Part shown: positions 6,180-6,372 of the stretch, one piece after another | Numbering within the stretch: the stretch's first letter is position 1 | How the letters are laid out: each line of letters begins with the position of its first letter | DNA from: an uncultured Porphyromonadaceae bacterium | GTDB lineage: Bacteria; Bacteroidota; Bacteroidia; Bacteroidales; Muribaculaceae | Length of the DNA: 6,372 nt | Assembly: GCA_900551515.1 (NCBI GenBank) | Contig: URWH01000113.1 | Location: forward strand, 1 to 6,372 | Reading direction: 5' to 3' | Notes under the pieces: generated by a model | What the model saw: only the letters and a program-made list of their open reading frames with translations | Told to the model about the DNA's origin: nothing | Databases searched by the model: none | Made by a program: the position numbers and the translations under genes

Positions 6180-6203
6180 CGCAACTGAAGAAATGAAGTT
6201 GCG
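6180..6203 (+). other. Hairpin in the 5' leader of the tRNA-Asp precursor
   Basis: CGCAACT (6180-6186) and AGTTGCG (6197-6203) form a perfect 7-bp stem with a 10-nt loop. GCAAAC (6159-6164) can pair with GTTTGC (6204-6209) to close a larger structure around it. It lies wholly within the predicted precursor leader. A processing role is possible but cannot be shown from sequence. Confidence 0.45.
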
Positions 6204-6237
6204 GTTTGCTGAAACATCAAAATGTTTTATCCGAATT

Positions 6238-6311
6238 GGTGCGGTAGTTCAGCTGGTTAGAATACTAGCCTGTCACGCTAGGGGTCGCGGGTTCGAGTCC
6301 CGTCCGCACCG
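6238..6311 (+). tRNA. tRNA-Asp (anticodon GTC)
   Basis: A complete 74-nt cloverleaf can be folded by eye. The 7-bp acceptor stem is GGTGCGG (6238-6244) with CCGCACC (6304-6310). The D stem is GTTC/GAAT (6247-6250/6260-6263), and the anticodon stem is CTAGC/GCTAG (6265-6269/6277-6281). The 7-nt loop holds GTC at 6272-6274. The T arm has GCGGG/CCCGT stems (6287-6291/6299-6303) and loop TTCGAGT. The discriminator base is G6311, as expected for Asp. The next bases are CCG, so CCA is not encoded and must be added after transcription. Anticodon GUC is a standard queuosine target (G34). Confidence 0.97.
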
Positions 6312-6324
6312 CCGAGGAGAGAGG

Positions 6325-6372
6325 AGAATGAGTATTGTTAGATTTCGGTCTGCTTTACTCATTCTTTTTTTT
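6325..6372 (+). terminator. Intrinsic terminator after tRNA-Asp
   Basis: AGAATGAGTA (6325-6334) and TACTCATTCT (6356-6365) form a perfect 10-bp stem, followed by an unbroken T-run to the end of the window (6365-6372). The 21-nt loop can fold further: AGAT (6340-6343) pairs with GTCT (6348-6351) across a TTCG tetraloop. It begins 14 nt after the mature tRNA end, so tRNA-Asp is probably transcribed alone. The T-run may continue past the window. Confidence 0.85.

Noticed and set aside
6193..6372. Open frame beginning at the ATG in the tRNA leader and running to the window end
   Set aside because: It reads straight through the tRNA and the terminator; openness over this length is chance.

Overview
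The window reads as chromosomal DNA of a GC-rich member of the Bacteroidales, most likely Muribaculaceae or a close relative; the family-level guess is inference. Three things support this. Promoters match the Bacteroidetes pattern (TTTG, about 20 nt, TAnnTTTG) rather than -35/-10 boxes. Start codons lack Shine-Dalgarno sequences. The proteins (short QueE, compact CstA, PD40 envelope protein, UmuC-type polymerase) resemble Bacteroidales versions. I found no insertion sequence, CRISPR array, phage gene or defence cassette, so this looks mostly like ordinary core genome.

Bases 1-1050, + strand: a tRNA-maturation operon. It holds the 3' end of a probable CCA-adding enzyme, then queD (start at 130) and queE, which catalyse two consecutive steps toward 7-deazaguanine and hence queuosine at tRNA position 34.

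Bases 1107-4741, + strand: a second unit with its own well-formed promoter (1107-1138). It holds a secreted PD40 beta-propeller protein of unknown function, a compact CstA-family membrane transporter, and a PHP-family phosphatase resembling histidinol-phosphatase HisJ. The last two overlap by 8 nt.

Bases 4698-5915, - strand: a Y-family translesion DNA polymerase (UmuC type) without an adjacent umuD. It runs convergently into the PHP gene, with a 44-nt overlap of coding ends. Its start region has a TATATTTG -7 element only 7 nt from the ATG, embedded in a perfect 7-bp inverted repeat. This suggests operator control and a very short or absent 5' leader.

Bases 5916-6237 are non-coding. They hold the umuC control region, a terminator-like hairpin with no obvious gene in front of it, an 11-bp tandem repeat, a strong promoter and a structured leader. 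These last three serve tRNA-Asp(GTC) at 6238-6311, which is followed by an intrinsic terminator at the window end. tRNA-Asp is one of the four tRNAs that carry queuosine and it lacks an encoded CCA, so it is a plausible substrate of both the CCA-adding enzyme and the Que pathway seen at the other end of the window.

The points most worth a second look are the umuC control region and divergent C-terminus, the convergent overlap, and the orphan hairpin. None amounts to a clearly new system.
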